From the NCBI GenBank assembly GCA_903882645.1, contig CAIRXZ010000018.1, positions 1 to 57,591 on the forward strand: a DNA stretch of 57,591 bases, given 5' to 3'. The notes beneath the pieces are model-generated. The model saw only the letters and a program-made list of their open reading frames with translations. It was not told the origin of the DNA and searched no databases. The position numbers were made by a program, and so were the translations under genes. The DNA comes from an uncultured Acidobacteriia bacterium (GTDB lineage Bacteria; Acidobacteriota; Terriglobia; Bryobacterales; Bryobacteraceae). Shown here piece after piece: positions 48,605 to 57,118 of this stretch. The first letter of the stretch is position 1. Each line of letters begins with the position of its first letter.

Positions 48605-49090
48605 TTATCTTGCCCGCGCGGCCTGAGACATCATCCATTCCAGGTACGCCGCCACGCCCGGCTCGCCCTCCCTGGGCGCCCAGGCCGCGAAATCCTTGTC
48701 GTTGGACGCCGAGTACGGCCCCGGCTTCACTTCGTAGCAAACCGCGTGCGGCGAAAGGACCGCGAGCGTGTGCCACATCCCCGGCTGAATATCGATCCCG
48801 GTCGCGTCGCCGCCCAACACGTGCATCGAGGCGATCCCGCCCGCATCGTCGAACGTGAAGAACGCGAGCCGGCCTTCCAGGACCAGGAAAGACTCCGCCT
48901 TGGGAGGATCCAGGTGCCGGTGCGGCGCAATGTATGTGCCGCGAATCATGACGTTCAGGAACCGGTGCGGGTTTTCTTCCATGGCGGCGTGGAAGTTGTG
49001 ATTGGTTCGCAGCCGTGGCGACCGGCGCGCGCGCTCGATCAGGGACCGGATCAGCGCGGAATCGAGGATCTGAATGCCGGCGTCCCGCAT
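48605..49090 (-). CDS. WbuC-family cupin metalloprotein
   Basis: Protein of about 161 aa. The opening helix ILDSALIRSLIERARRSPRL is followed by cupin motifs TYIAPHRHLDPPKAESFLVL and WHTLAV, with EVKPGPYSASNDKDFAAWAP at the end. These match WbuC-type cupins, often near sugar or cell-surface genes. ATG 49090 fits the family; longer versions look artificial. Exact role unknown. Confidence 0.8.
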   Translation of the reverse strand: MRDAGIQILDSALIRSLIERARRSPRLRTNHNFHAAMEENPHRFLNVMIRGTYIAPHRHLDPPKAESFLVLEGRLAFFTFDDAGGIASMHVLGGDATGIDIQPGMWHTLAVLSPHAVCYEVKPGPYSASNDKDFAAWAPREGEPGVAAYLEWMMSQAARAR

Positions 49091-49187
49091 CCCTCCATCA
49101 TCGGCGCGGCCGGTGCGTTTGCGCAACCCGTCTTCTCTCCGGCGCCCCGTGAAACGACATTTGCCGCCGCGCCCGATTTGATGGATC

Positions 49188-49511
49188 ATGGAAGAAATCA
49201 TCCGTAGATCGATTTCCGCTCTATTGCTGTTATTGCCTCTCGATCTGACCGCGATGAGCGTGGCCTTCTACGAAGCTCTTGGGCCGGAAAAGTCGCCCTT
49301 GGCCTTTTCGGGCGGGCGGGACGTGACGCACCACAGCGCCTACGAGCTGGCTAAGTGCATGGTGGAAGGCGTCCGCGCGAACAAACTGGAGCTCGCGCGG
49401 CGCCTCCTGGAGGACTACAAGCCGTTCGATCCCGCGCATCCCGATCCGCCGGAGGCATTCGACGTTCCCGCCAGCCCCGGAAGATCGAACGTTGCGCCGC
49501 GGGGTAATTGA
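49188..49511 (+). pseudogene. C-terminal fragment of CE12-type rhamnogalacturonan acetylesterase
   Basis: The 107 aa reading frame matches the tail of SGNH esterases of the CE12 type. It has LDLTAMSVAFYEALGPEKSP, then DVTHHSAYELAKCMVEGVR, which contains the catalytic Asp and His, and KPFDPAHPDPPEAFDVP at the end. The N-terminal two thirds with the GDS serine block are absent, and the wbuC-like gene occupies that place. It is followed 23 bp later by GH28 pectinase, a natural partner. Probably a deleted gene, though a short expressed protein cannot be excluded. Confidence 0.7.
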
Positions 49512-49534
49512 AAACTGAGTACCGAGGCAAAGCG

Positions 49535-50848
49535 ATGCGAAGAATCGTTTCAGTAGTTCCGGCGGTGATACTGGCGGCCGCCGCGGCGGCGCAGAGCGGC
49601 GGCGAATTGCCGAAGCGTTTCGTCATCTCCGATTTCGGGGCCGTGGCGGACGCCAAGACGGTCAATACGGCAGCCATTCAGGCAACCATCGACAAGTGCG
49701 CGGCCTCGGGTGGCGGCGTTGTCGTCGTGCCGAAAGGAACCTTCCTGAGCGGGGCGATCTTTCTGAAGCAGGGCGTGAATCTCTACGTCGAGAAAGACGG
49801 CGTTCTCAAAGGGACCACCAACATCGACGATTACCCGATGATCCAAACCCGATGGGAAGGAACCGAAGAGCCATGGACCTCCGCGTTCGTCAATGCGGAA
49901 GGCTTGACGGACCTCGATATCTCGGGAGAGGGAACCATCGACGGATCCGGTGAAGAGTGGCTGCGGAACAGTCCGCCCAGGGCCGCCGCCGGCGGCAGGG
50001 GGGACGCCGCCGCAGGGGAAAATCGGGCCGCTCCGGCGCCGCCATCGCCGCCGAGGCGCGGGCGGCCGCGTCTGATCGGCATCCAGAATTCCAAACGCGT
50101 GCGCGTGGCCGGCCTGAATCTGCACAATCAGGCCGTGTGGTGCCTGTTCTTTCTATATAGCGAAGACGTCCTGGCGGAGAACCTGAGGATCACCGCCGAG
50201 CACAACATACCGAGCTCGGACGGCATCGATATCGATTCCTCCAAACGCGTGCGCGTCGACAACGTGTACATCGATGTCGACGACGATTGCATCTCGATCA
50301 AGTCGGGAAAGGACGCCGACGGTCTGCGGGTCAACCGGCCCGCCGAGGACATCGTCATCGAGAATTCCCACTTCGCCTATGGACATGGAGGCGTCGCGAT
50401 GGGCAGCGAGACATCCGGCGGCATCCGCAACGTCGAGGTCAGGAACTGCGTCGCCGATTCCGGCAACTGGGCTCCCATTCGGTTCAAGACCCAGCCCAGC
50501 CGCGGCGGCGTGGTCGAAAACATCGCGTATCGGGACATCGCGCTGCACGCAACCAGGCAGGCCTTTGAATTCAATCTCGAATGGCGCATGGTTCCGCCCA
50601 TCGCGCCGCCCGCGAAGGTGCTCCCGGTTGTCCGCAATGTCAAAATCGTCAACGTGTCCGGCGACGTGGATTCGGTCGGCGTCATTCACGGTCTGACGGA
50701 CAGCCCGATTCGAGACATTCACTTTGAGAACTGCCGGATCTCGGCGCAAAAGGGTTTCAGGCTGGACCATGCGCGAAACGTGGATCTTTCCGGTCTGAAA
50801 CTGGACGTGAAAGACGGCGAGCCGATCACAAAAACGGATGTGCAATAG
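49535..50848 (+). CDS. Glycoside hydrolase family 28 (polygalacturonase-like)
   Basis: Exported pectin hydrolase of about 437 aa. It has a signal peptide (about 1-20), an N-terminal FGAVADAKTVNTAAIQ, and a beta-helix with SSDGIDIDSS, DDDCISIKSG, YGHGGVAMGSE and IRFKT, covering the four GH28 motif blocks. A Gly/Arg/Ala/Pro insert near residues 148-180 carries AGGRGDAAAG. ATG 49535 has GAGG 7 bp upstream. Confidence 0.92.
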   Translation: MRRIVSVVPAVILAAAAAAQSGGELPKRFVISDFGAVADAKTVNTAAIQATIDKCAASGGGVVVVPKGTFLSGAIFLKQGVNLYVEKDGVLKGTTNIDDYPMIQTRWEGTEEPWTSAFVNAEGLTDLDISGEGTIDGSGEEWLRNSPPRAAAGGRGDAAAGENRAAPAPPSPPRRGRPRLIGIQNSKRVRVAGLNLHNQAVWCLFFLYSEDVLAENLRITAEHNIPSSDGIDIDSSKRVRVDNVYIDVDDDCISIKSGKDADGLRVNRPAEDIVIENSHFAYGHGGVAMGSETSGGIRNVEVRNCVADSGNWAPIRFKTQPSRGGVVENIAYRDIALHATRQAFEFNLEWRMVPPIAPPAKVLPVVRNVKIVNVSGDVDSVGVIHGLTDSPIRDIHFENCRISAQKGFRLDHARNVDLSGLKLDVKDGEPITKTDVQ

Positions 50849-50854
50849 CGCCCC

Positions 50855-50915
50855 GCCTCCGGCGTGGCGCAGACTCCCAGTCTGCCGCGTCCCGACTCTT
50901 CGGGACGCGCTTTGG
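50855..50915. repeat. Short hairpin repeat after GH28
   Basis: It contains CGCAGACTCCCAGTCTGCCG and CGTCCCGACTCTTCGGGACG, two small hairpins in tandem (about 50869-50911). No T-run follows. It may be a repeat or end the GH28 transcript. Confidence 0.5.
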
Positions 50916-50952
50916 AACCCGCCCGGCGCCGCTGTAGAATCGGAGGACTGAC

Positions 50953-51741
50953 ATGCCCATTCGCACATTTCGCGCCGGGAACCTCGAAGTTCGGATTCAC
51001 GCGACCCGCGCGGAAATGGGGGAGGCCGGCGCAGCCGCCGTGGAGCGCGCCATTGCGGAGATCCTTCAGCGCCGCGATACGGCGAGGGTCGTCTTCGCCT
51101 GCGCGCCTTCCCAGAATGAGTTTCTGGCTTCGCTGCGCGCGAGCCGCGAAATCGACTGGCCGCGCGTCGAGGCGTTTCACCTGGACGAGTACGCGGGCTT
51201 GCCCGCCGGCCATCCCGCGTCGTTCCGCCGGTTCCTCAAGGACCGGCTGACCGGTCGCGTACCGATCGGCGCGTTTCACGAGCTTCGCGGCGATGCGGAG
51301 GACCCGGACGCGGAGTGCATCCGCTACGCGGCCCTGTTGGACCGCGCCAAACCGGATCTGGCTGTGGCGGGGATCGGCGAAAACGGTCACCTGGCGTTCA
51401 TTGATCCGCCGGTGTGCGACTTCGCGGACCCCCGGGACGTCCGCGTCGTCGATCTGGACGCGACATGCCGCATGCAACAGGTACATGACGGCGCGTTCGC
51501 CCGAATCGAAGATGTCCCGAAGCGGGCCTTGTCGCTGACGATTCCGGTCCTGATGCGCACGCCGCGCTTGGTGGTCCTGGTTCCGGGGGGCACCAAGCGG
51601 CGCGCGGTTCGGGCGGCGGTGGAAGGCCCGATCCACGAAGCGTGTCCGGCTTCCATCCTCCGGCGCCACCCCTGCGCAACGCTGTTTCTGGATACGGAAT
51701 CGGCCGCGCTGCTGGCGGCGCCCCGCGGCAGCCGCGACTGA
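50953..51741 (+). CDS. Glucosamine-6-phosphate deaminase-like isomerase
   Basis: NagB-family protein of 262 aa. It has FHLDEYAGLPAGHPASFRRF, GIGENGHLAFIDPP and the late ALSLTIPVLM. The Asp, Glu and His positions of the family are kept, with Asn before the active-site Gly-His as in several Gram-positive NagB proteins. It probably converts an amino-sugar phosphate; the alternative is a 6-phosphogluconolactonase-like role. Stand-alone gene. Confidence 0.83.
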   Translation: MPIRTFRAGNLEVRIHATRAEMGEAGAAAVERAIAEILQRRDTARVVFACAPSQNEFLASLRASREIDWPRVEAFHLDEYAGLPAGHPASFRRFLKDRLTGRVPIGAFHELRGDAEDPDAECIRYAALLDRAKPDLAVAGIGENGHLAFIDPPVCDFADPRDVRVVDLDATCRMQQVHDGAFARIEDVPKRALSLTIPVLMRTPRLVVLVPGGTKRRAVRAAVEGPIHEACPASILRRHPCATLFLDTESAALLAAPRGSRD

Positions 51742-51780
51742 CCCGTCCCGGGCCGCGGGGATCGTGAGATAATTCTCGGC

Positions 51781-52689
51781 ATGTACACCGCCAAGATGCT
51801 GTGCGGCTTCGCCGCGTTCGCGTTCGCCGGCGCGATCTCCGGCCAGGCGCCGGGCGATCCGGGCGACTTCATCAAGCAGGGCCAGGCTCTGGCGCGTCAG
51901 GGCAAGCCGGACGACGCCCTCACGATGTACCGCAACGCGCTGACCCTGGCGCCGAATTCTTACGGGGCCAACAGCGGGGCCGGCGTAGCGCTCGATCTGA
52001 AGGGCGATTACGCGGAGGCGCGCAAGTACTTCGCCAAGGCCATCGCGGCGGCGCAACCCGCGGAAAAGATCCGGGCGCTGCGGGACATGGCCATCTCATA
52101 CGGCTTCGAAGGCAACTGCAAGAGCGCCTCCACGTATGCCCGGCAGGCCTACGATTTGGAATTGGCCGCGAAGGACTTTTACAACGCCGGCGAAGTGGCC
52201 GACGAGGTGGGGCGCATCTGCATCGACGCCGGCGACCTCGATGCGGCCTACGACTGGTACCGGATTGGACACGACGCCGGGCTGCGCGAGCCGGACATCA
52301 AGCCCGATCGTAAGGACCTGTGGGAGTTCCGCTGGGAACATGCGCAGGCGCGCGTGGCCGCCCGCCGCGGCGACCAGGCCGGCGCGAAGAACCACGTGGA
52401 AGCCGCCAAGGTCATCCTGGCGAAGGGCGACAACCCGCAACAGGAGCAGTTCCTGCCCTACCTGGCGGGCTACGTCGCGTTTTACGGCGGCGATTACAAA
52501 GCCGCCTTGCAACAGTTCCAGCAGGCCAACCAGAACGACGCGTTCATCCTGTGCATGATCGCCCAAACCTGGGAGAAGCTGGGCCGCGGGAGCGACGCCA
52601 TGGATTACTACCGGAGGGCCTTCGCGTTCACCACGCACAATCCAACGGTGGCCTACGCGCGGCCATTGGCAAGGAAGAAGGTGGGGTAA
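51781..52689 (+). CDS. Exported tetratricopeptide-repeat protein
   Basis: Protein of 302 aa with a signal peptide (about 1-22) and several TPR-like helical pairs. Examples are QGKPDDALTMYRNALTLAPN, LKGDYAEARKYFAKAIAAA, GDLDAAYDWYRIGHDAG and YGGDYKAALQQFQQANQ. It is probably a periplasmic scaffold. No enzyme domain or partner is evident. Confidence 0.85.
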   Translation: MYTAKMLCGFAAFAFAGAISGQAPGDPGDFIKQGQALARQGKPDDALTMYRNALTLAPNSYGANSGAGVALDLKGDYAEARKYFAKAIAAAQPAEKIRALRDMAISYGFEGNCKSASTYARQAYDLELAAKDFYNAGEVADEVGRICIDAGDLDAAYDWYRIGHDAGLREPDIKPDRKDLWEFRWEHAQARVAARRGDQAGAKNHVEAAKVILAKGDNPQQEQFLPYLAGYVAFYGGDYKAALQQFQQANQNDAFILCMIAQTWEKLGRGSDAMDYYRRAFAFTTHNPTVAYARPLARKKVG

Positions 52690-52728
52690 AGGGCTGAGGG
52701 CTTACAGCCGATAGTTTCATTGTGTTAC

Positions 52729-53577
52729 ATGCCTAGTCCAATAGACGAACACAATGCGACGCTTCGGGAGTTGCAGCAGCTCCCGCAGTTCCCGGCCATC
52801 GCCACCAAAGTGCTGCGCGTCCTGTCTCACGAAGACGGCAACGTGCGCGAGATTTCCGATCTCATCCGCGCGGACGCGGCGCTCGCCGCGGGGCTGCTGC
52901 AGGTCGCCAATTCCGCGCTTTATGCGTTTCCCGCTCCTATTACCAGCATCCAGCAAGGTCTGATGATGCTGGGGTTCGAGGAGGTGCGGCGTTTTGTCCT
53001 GACGTTCTCGACGAGAGCGGTTTTCCAGGCGTCCCTGCGGCTGGACCTGCTGCGCGGCATGTGGCGCCACAGCTTGGCCTGCGCCTGGATTTCGGAGGAA
53101 CTTTCCGCGGTTTGCTCCACGGTCCAGGGCCGCGGCGACCTGGCTTATACGGCGGGTCTATTGCACGACATCGGCCGGCTCGGCCTGTTCGTTCTGCATC
53201 CCAGGGAATACGCCGCCCTGCTTTCCGAGGCGGACGCCGGGCGGAGCATTCCGGAGCGCGAACGGGAGCGCTTCGGCATCGACCACTGCGAAGCCGGCGC
53301 CTGGCTTGCGAAGCGCTGGGCCCTGCCTGAGGATGTCGGGAGGGTGGCCGGCGATCACCACGGCCCGCCCAAAGAGGGCGAGTTCGATCTGGTGGAGCTG
53401 GTGCGGGTGGCGGTCCTGCTGGCCGGCAATCTTGGGTTCGACGTGACGCCTCCCGGCCGGTCGCCCACCCTGCCGGAGATCCGGGCGATGCTGCCCCACG
53501 CGGCCCAGTATCGCTTCGACCCGGACCCGGTCACGATGAAGTCGCGGATCGCTTACAGGCTCGACGCCTTCGATTAA
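52729..53577 (+). CDS. HDOD-domain signalling protein
   Basis: Protein of about 282 aa. The HDOD domain starts [19 protein letters not shown] and contains [20 protein letters not shown] and an HD in [18 protein letters not shown] proteins relay signals, often with c-di-GMP. ATG 52729 was chosen over an in-frame TTG at 52720. It converges with the pckA remnant and toxin-antitoxin locus. Confidence 0.87.
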   Translation: MPSPIDEHNATLRELQQLPQFPAIATKVLRVLSHEDGNVREISDLIRADAALAAGLLQVANSALYAFPAPITSIQQGLMMLGFEEVRRFVLTFSTRAVFQASLRLDLLRGMWRHSLACAWISEELSAVCSTVQGRGDLAYTAGLLHDIGRLGLFVLHPREYAALLSEADAGRSIPERERERFGIDHCEAGAWLAKRWALPEDVGRVAGDHHGPPKEGEFDLVELVRVAVLLAGNLGFDVTPPGRSPTLPEIRAMLPHAAQYRFDPDPVTMKSRIAYRLDAFD

Positions 53578-53589
53578 GCCGGCGCCTGT

Positions 53590-53684
53590 TGTGGCGTATG
53601 CTGATGCGCTTGCCGATGCCGAACGGGCCGCCGGTCCATCCGGTGTTGACCAGCCAGCAGGTGGCGGCCAACCGGAGCAGTCGG
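53590..53684 (-). pseudogene. Fragment of pckA
   Basis: Bases 53590-53661 are identical over 72 bp to 54518-54589 within pckA, in the same orientation. The next ~23 bases match at roughly 70-80%. On the minus strand it reads [18 protein letters not shown] in the pckA frame. No other part of pckA is found here. It seems to be a remnant of a second pckA copy, or a duplicated piece captured with the neighbouring toxin-antitoxin genes. Confidence 0.85.
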
Positions 53685-53708
53685 AACCGGCGCCGCGGTT
53701 CCCATGTG

Positions 53709-53921
53709 TCATGCGACTGAAGCTAGATTCGCGGTTTGCCTGTCCAACTGAAGTAGGAGACGCTGAATCGTCTTCACCTCATGTTCCTCGAAATACGGCT
53801 CACCGCATTGGCCGCATACCCAGGCGGGAACTGCTTCCAATGACAGATGATACCCCTTGCGGTCAATATGAAAAGGCGCCCGAGCTTTCCTCATTTTCCC
53901 TTGGCAGTGCATGCATCTCAC
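53709..53921 (-). CDS. YgiT-type zinc-finger antitoxin-like protein
   Basis: Small protein of about 70 aa with paired cysteines (CMHCQGKM and [11 protein letters not shown]) typical of YgiT/MqsA-like zinc-finger domains. A C-terminal helix ends [13 protein letters not shown]. The GTG 53921 start overlaps the upstream stop as GTGA and gives the normal size; an ATG further upstream adds unrelated residues. Likely antitoxin of the DUF4258 gene. Confidence 0.8.
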   Translation of the reverse strand: MRCMHCQGKMRKARAPFHIDRKGYHLSLEAVPAWVCGQCGEPYFEEHEVKTIQRLLLQLDRQTANLASVA

Positions 53922-54247
53922 GATCGTCTCCTGATTCTGAACCCCGAATCCCATTCGTCCGATTCCGGGACGTACGCGGTAATGATGGCAAGGTAGTCCC
54001 CCCTGGGAGCGCAGACCACGTGGATCTTTCGGCCGCCTTCGCCCGTTCCCAACATAAGGCAGCTATGGCCGCGCGCGTCCTCCGGATAGTCCTCAACGAT
54101 CTCTCCCCGCAAGACAGCGTGCCGCACCTCTTGCACACTGATCATTCTATCCGGGCGAGACATTTGTCTGACGGCGTGGGGAAGGAAAAGCAATTTCTTC
54201 CGAGCGGCAGCGTTGACTAGGGGCGCGATTTCGCTCAAGGCTTTCAA
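53918..54247 (-). CDS. DUF4258-domain protein, toxin-like partner
   Basis: Protein of about 109 aa with LPHAVRQMSRPDRMI, EVRHAVLRGEIVEDYP, a central GHSCLMLG and VVCAPRGDYLAIITAYVP. This is the DUF4258 pattern related to RelE-like toxins. Start TTG 54247 or TTG 54238; no ATG fits. It begins 10 bp after pckA and is probably co-transcribed with it. Confidence 0.8.
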   Translation of the reverse strand: MKALSEIAPLVNAAARKKLLFLPHAVRQMSRPDRMISVQEVRHAVLRGEIVEDYPEDARGHSCLMLGTGEGGRKIHVVCAPRGDYLAIITAYVPESDEWDSGFRIRRRS

Positions 54248-54257
54248 GACTCCCGGC

Positions 54258-55901
54258 TCACCCCCTCCGCGGCCCCGCCTTCACCACCTCGCTCGGACAC
54301 CCATCCGCCATCAGCTTGAAGTTCTCGATGAAGCGCGCGGCCAGGGCCTGGTACTTGTGGTCGTAATCGGCGCGGTTCGACCAGGTGTTGGCGGGATGTA
54401 GGATCTCGGATGGAACGCCCGGACACTCGGCGGGCACTTCGAATCCGAAGACCGGGTCCGCGCGAAAGGCCACTTTGTGCAGCTTGCCGGTGAGGGCCGC
54501 GGCCAGCAGCGCGCGGGTGTGGCGTATGCTGATGCGCTTGCCGATGCCGAACGGGCCGCCGGTCCATCCGGTGTTGACCAGCCAGCAGGCCGCGCCCAAC
54601 TGGAGCAGCCGCGCTTTCAACATCTCCGCGTAGGCATACGGGCGGTGCACCATGAACGGACCGCCGAAGCACGTGCTGAACGTGATTTCCGGCTCCGATC
54701 CCAGACCGATCTCGGTGCCGGCGATCTTGCTGGTATACCCGGAGATGAAATGATAGATGGCCTGGTCCGGCGTGAGGCGCGCGATGGGCGGCATGACGCC
54801 GCTGGCGTCGCAGGTCAGGAAGATGACGTTGCGCGGATGGCCGGCCATCTTGGACGGCAGGTGGTTATCGATGTAATCGAGCGGATAGGCGCAACGCGTA
54901 TTCTCCGTGAGGGAATCGTCGTTGAGGTCGAAGCGCCGGGTCTGCGGATCGACGGGCACGTTTTCCAGAATTGTGCCGAAACGGCGCGTAACGGCGTAGA
55001 TCTGCGGCTCGGCCTCCTCGGAAAGGCGAATCACCTTGGCGTAGCAGCCGTCCTCGAAATTGAAGATGCCGTTGGCGCTCCAGCCGTGTTCGTCGTCGCC
55101 GATCAGGTGGCGCGACGGATCGGCCGAAAGGGTGGTCTTGCCGGTGCCGGAAAGGCCGAAGAAGAGCGCGACGTCGCCGTCCGCCCCGACGTTGGCGGAG
55201 CAGTGCATGGGCAGCACGCCCTCCCTGGGCAGGAGGTAGTTTAGGACCGTGAAGATGGTCTTCTTGATCTCGCCGCCGTAGTTGGAGCCTCCGATGATCG
55301 CCAGACGCTGGGCGAAGTTGATGATGATGAACGTTTCGGTGCGCGAGCTATCGATGATGGGCGAGGCTTGGAACGAGGGCGCGCAGATGACGGTAAACTC
55401 CGGAACGTGGTGCTTGAGATCCTCGACGGCGTGGATCTTCATGAACATGGTGCGCGCAAAGAGGCTGTGCCAGGCCTTTTCCGTGACGATGCGGATGGGC
55501 ATGCGGTAATCCGGGTCGGCCCCGGCGTGGCAGTCCTGCACGAACAGGTCGCGGCCTTGCAGGAAGCCCTGCATGCGCGTGAGGAGCGCGCTGAACTTCT
55601 CGGCGCTGAACGGGCGGTTGTACTCGCCCCACCAGACATGGTCCTCGGTGGATTGCTCGCGGACGATGAACTTGTCGGCCGCCGCGCGGGCGGTGTGCTT
55701 GCCGGTGGTAACCGCCACCGGGCCAAGGTGCGCAATGCGGCCCTCGCCGCGGAAGACGATTTCTTCGTACAGCGACGCGCTCGACAGGTTCCAGTACGCG
55801 CGGCGCAAATTCGTCAAGCCGTGATTCTGCAGGCCGTAGACGCTGGCCAATCTGCCGGCTTCGGCTTGCGCGGGAGTGGGAATATCGAGGTAGGGGCTCA
55901 T
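54258..55901 (-). CDS. pckA: ATP-dependent phosphoenolpyruvate carboxykinase
   Basis: Gluconeogenic enzyme converting oxaloacetate and ATP to phosphoenolpyruvate. The protein is about 547 aa, normal length. It has GGSNYGGEIKK, the kinase loop GLSGTGKTTLSADP, IGDDEHGWSANGIFNFEDGC and [19 protein letters not shown] near the C-terminus. ATG 55901 overlaps the aminotransferase stop (ATGA). A longer upstream reading would lie in that gene. A 72 bp piece is repeated downstream at 53590. Confidence 0.95.
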   Translation of the reverse strand: MSPYLDIPTPAQAEAGRLASVYGLQNHGLTNLRRAYWNLSSASLYEEIVFRGEGRIAHLGPVAVTTGKHTARAAADKFIVREQSTEDHVWWGEYNRPFSAEKFSALLTRMQGFLQGRDLFVQDCHAGADPDYRMPIRIVTEKAWHSLFARTMFMKIHAVEDLKHHVPEFTVICAPSFQASPIIDSSRTETFIIINFAQRLAIIGGSNYGGEIKKTIFTVLNYLLPREGVLPMHCSANVGADGDVALFFGLSGTGKTTLSADPSRHLIGDDEHGWSANGIFNFEDGCYAKVIRLSEEAEPQIYAVTRRFGTILENVPVDPQTRRFDLNDDSLTENTRCAYPLDYIDNHLPSKMAGHPRNVIFLTCDASGVMPPIARLTPDQAIYHFISGYTSKIAGTEIGLGSEPEITFSTCFGGPFMVHRPYAYAEMLKARLLQLGAACWLVNTGWTGGPFGIGKRISIRHTRALLAAALTGKLHKVAFRADPVFGFEVPAECPGVPSEILHPANTWSNRADYDHKYQALAARFIENFKLMADGCPSEVVKAGPRRG

Positions 55902-57118
55902 TGCCAGTCCCTCATCAATTTGCGGTTGCCCAGGTACAGCTCGTTGGGAGCGTTCGGATCGAGCGCCCATTTGATGCGCTCGATGCCCTCGGTGATGTCC
56001 TTGGCCGTCCCGCAGAAACTCATGCGGAGGTGGCCCTCCCTGCCGAACTCGCGGCCCGGGACGGTGACCACGCGGACCTTGTCGAGAAGGTAGCGGGACA
56101 GTTTCTGGGAGTCCTTCTCATAGGCGCTGAAGTCCGGAAAACAGTAGAAGGTTCCGCCGGGCTTCACGGCTCTCACGCCCGAGAAGGCCGCCAGGCGGCT
56201 CATCATGACGTTGCGGTTGTTCTCGAGCGTGAGGCGCAGGCTTTCGATGCACGATTGCACGCCGTTGAGGGCGCCCACCGCGGCCCATTGCGAAGGCGCG
56301 GCCGGCCCGGAAGTCTCCTGCGACTGGATGTTGGTCATGGCTCGAATCAGATCCTTGGCGCCGACCGCCCAGCCGATGCGGAAACCGGTCATGGCGTACA
56401 TTTTCGACACGCAGTTGATCACCACGAGCTTGGAACTGTCGATGGTGAGGTCCTTGCTGAAGCGATAACAATTGCCCGGGACGCGGCCGTCGAAGACCAG
56501 ACGGTTGTAGGTGTCGTCCATGATCAGGTACAGGCTCCGCTTTTCGCACAACTCCACCACGCCGGCGACGAACTCGTCGGAGTACACCACGCCGGAGGGG
56601 TTGTTGGGGCTGTTGAGCATGACGGCCTTGGTGTAGGGGCCCACGGCATCGGCGATCTCCTGCACGGTCGGCTCGAAGCCGCCATCGAGGGCGGTCACCG
56701 GGACGGGCACGCCGCCGGCGATCTTGACCATCTCCGGATAGCTGACCCAGTAAGGCGCGGGGAAGATGACTTCCTCCTTGGGATCGAGGATGGCGTGCAG
56801 CAGCACCATGATGGACTGCTTCGCGCCGCTCGAGGCGATGACGTGATCGGGCGACACGAGGCGGCCATAGTGCTCTTCGGTGTAGTGAATGATGGCCTTC
56901 TTCAGGGCGGGAATCCCATCCGCCGGCGTGTACTTCACATCGCCGGTATTGAGAAGCGAGGCGCAACCCACGATCGCGTCGATGGGCGCCTTGCTTCTAG
57001 GCTCGCCCCCTCCCAGGTGGATCACCGGTTCGCCCTTGTCCCGGAGCAGAGCCGCGGTTTCGTTCAGCTTCAGGGTGGGCGATTCGGAAATGGATCTTGC
57101 CAGTTGACTTAAGCTCAT
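55898..57118 (-). CDS. Class I aspartate-type aminotransferase
   Basis: PLP-dependent aminotransferase of about 406 aa. It has LGGGEPRSKAP at the N-terminus, MLNSPNNPSGVVYS, the PLP lysine in SKMYAMTGFRIGW and a closing HLRMSFCG. It resembles the Bacillus/Thermus-type aspartate aminotransferases that make oxaloacetate, the substrate of the next gene. ATG 57118 is chosen; a long upstream extension has no family features. Translation is coupled to pckA. Confidence 0.9.
   Translation of the reverse strand: MSLSQLARSISESPTLKLNETAALLRDKGEPVIHLGGGEPRSKAPIDAIVGCASLLNTGDVKYTPADGIPALKKAIIHYTEEHYGRLVSPDHVIASSGAKQSIMVLLHAILDPKEEVIFPAPYWVSYPEMVKIAGGVPVPVTALDGGFEPTVQEIADAVGPYTKAVMLNSPNNPSGVVYSDEFVAGVVELCEKRSLYLIMDDTYNRLVFDGRVPGNCYRFSKDLTIDSSKLVVINCVSKMYAMTGFRIGWAVGAKDLIRAMTNIQSQETSGPAAPSQWAAVGALNGVQSCIESLRLTLENNRNVMMSRLAAFSGVRAVKPGGTFYCFPDFSAYEKDSQKLSRYLLDKVRVVTVPGREFGREGHLRMSFCGTAKDITEGIERIKWALDPNAPNELYLGNRKLMRDWQ

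Noticed and set aside
51370-51400. Loss of the catalytic Asp in the NagB-like protein (GENGH)
   Set aside because: Asn at this place is, to my knowledge, normal in several NagB groups, so it is not evidence of inactivity.
53591-53712. Plus-strand protein frame shared by the pckA fragment and pckA
   Set aside because: The shared frame is simply the antisense of the repeated 72 bp; it has no domain or ribosome site.
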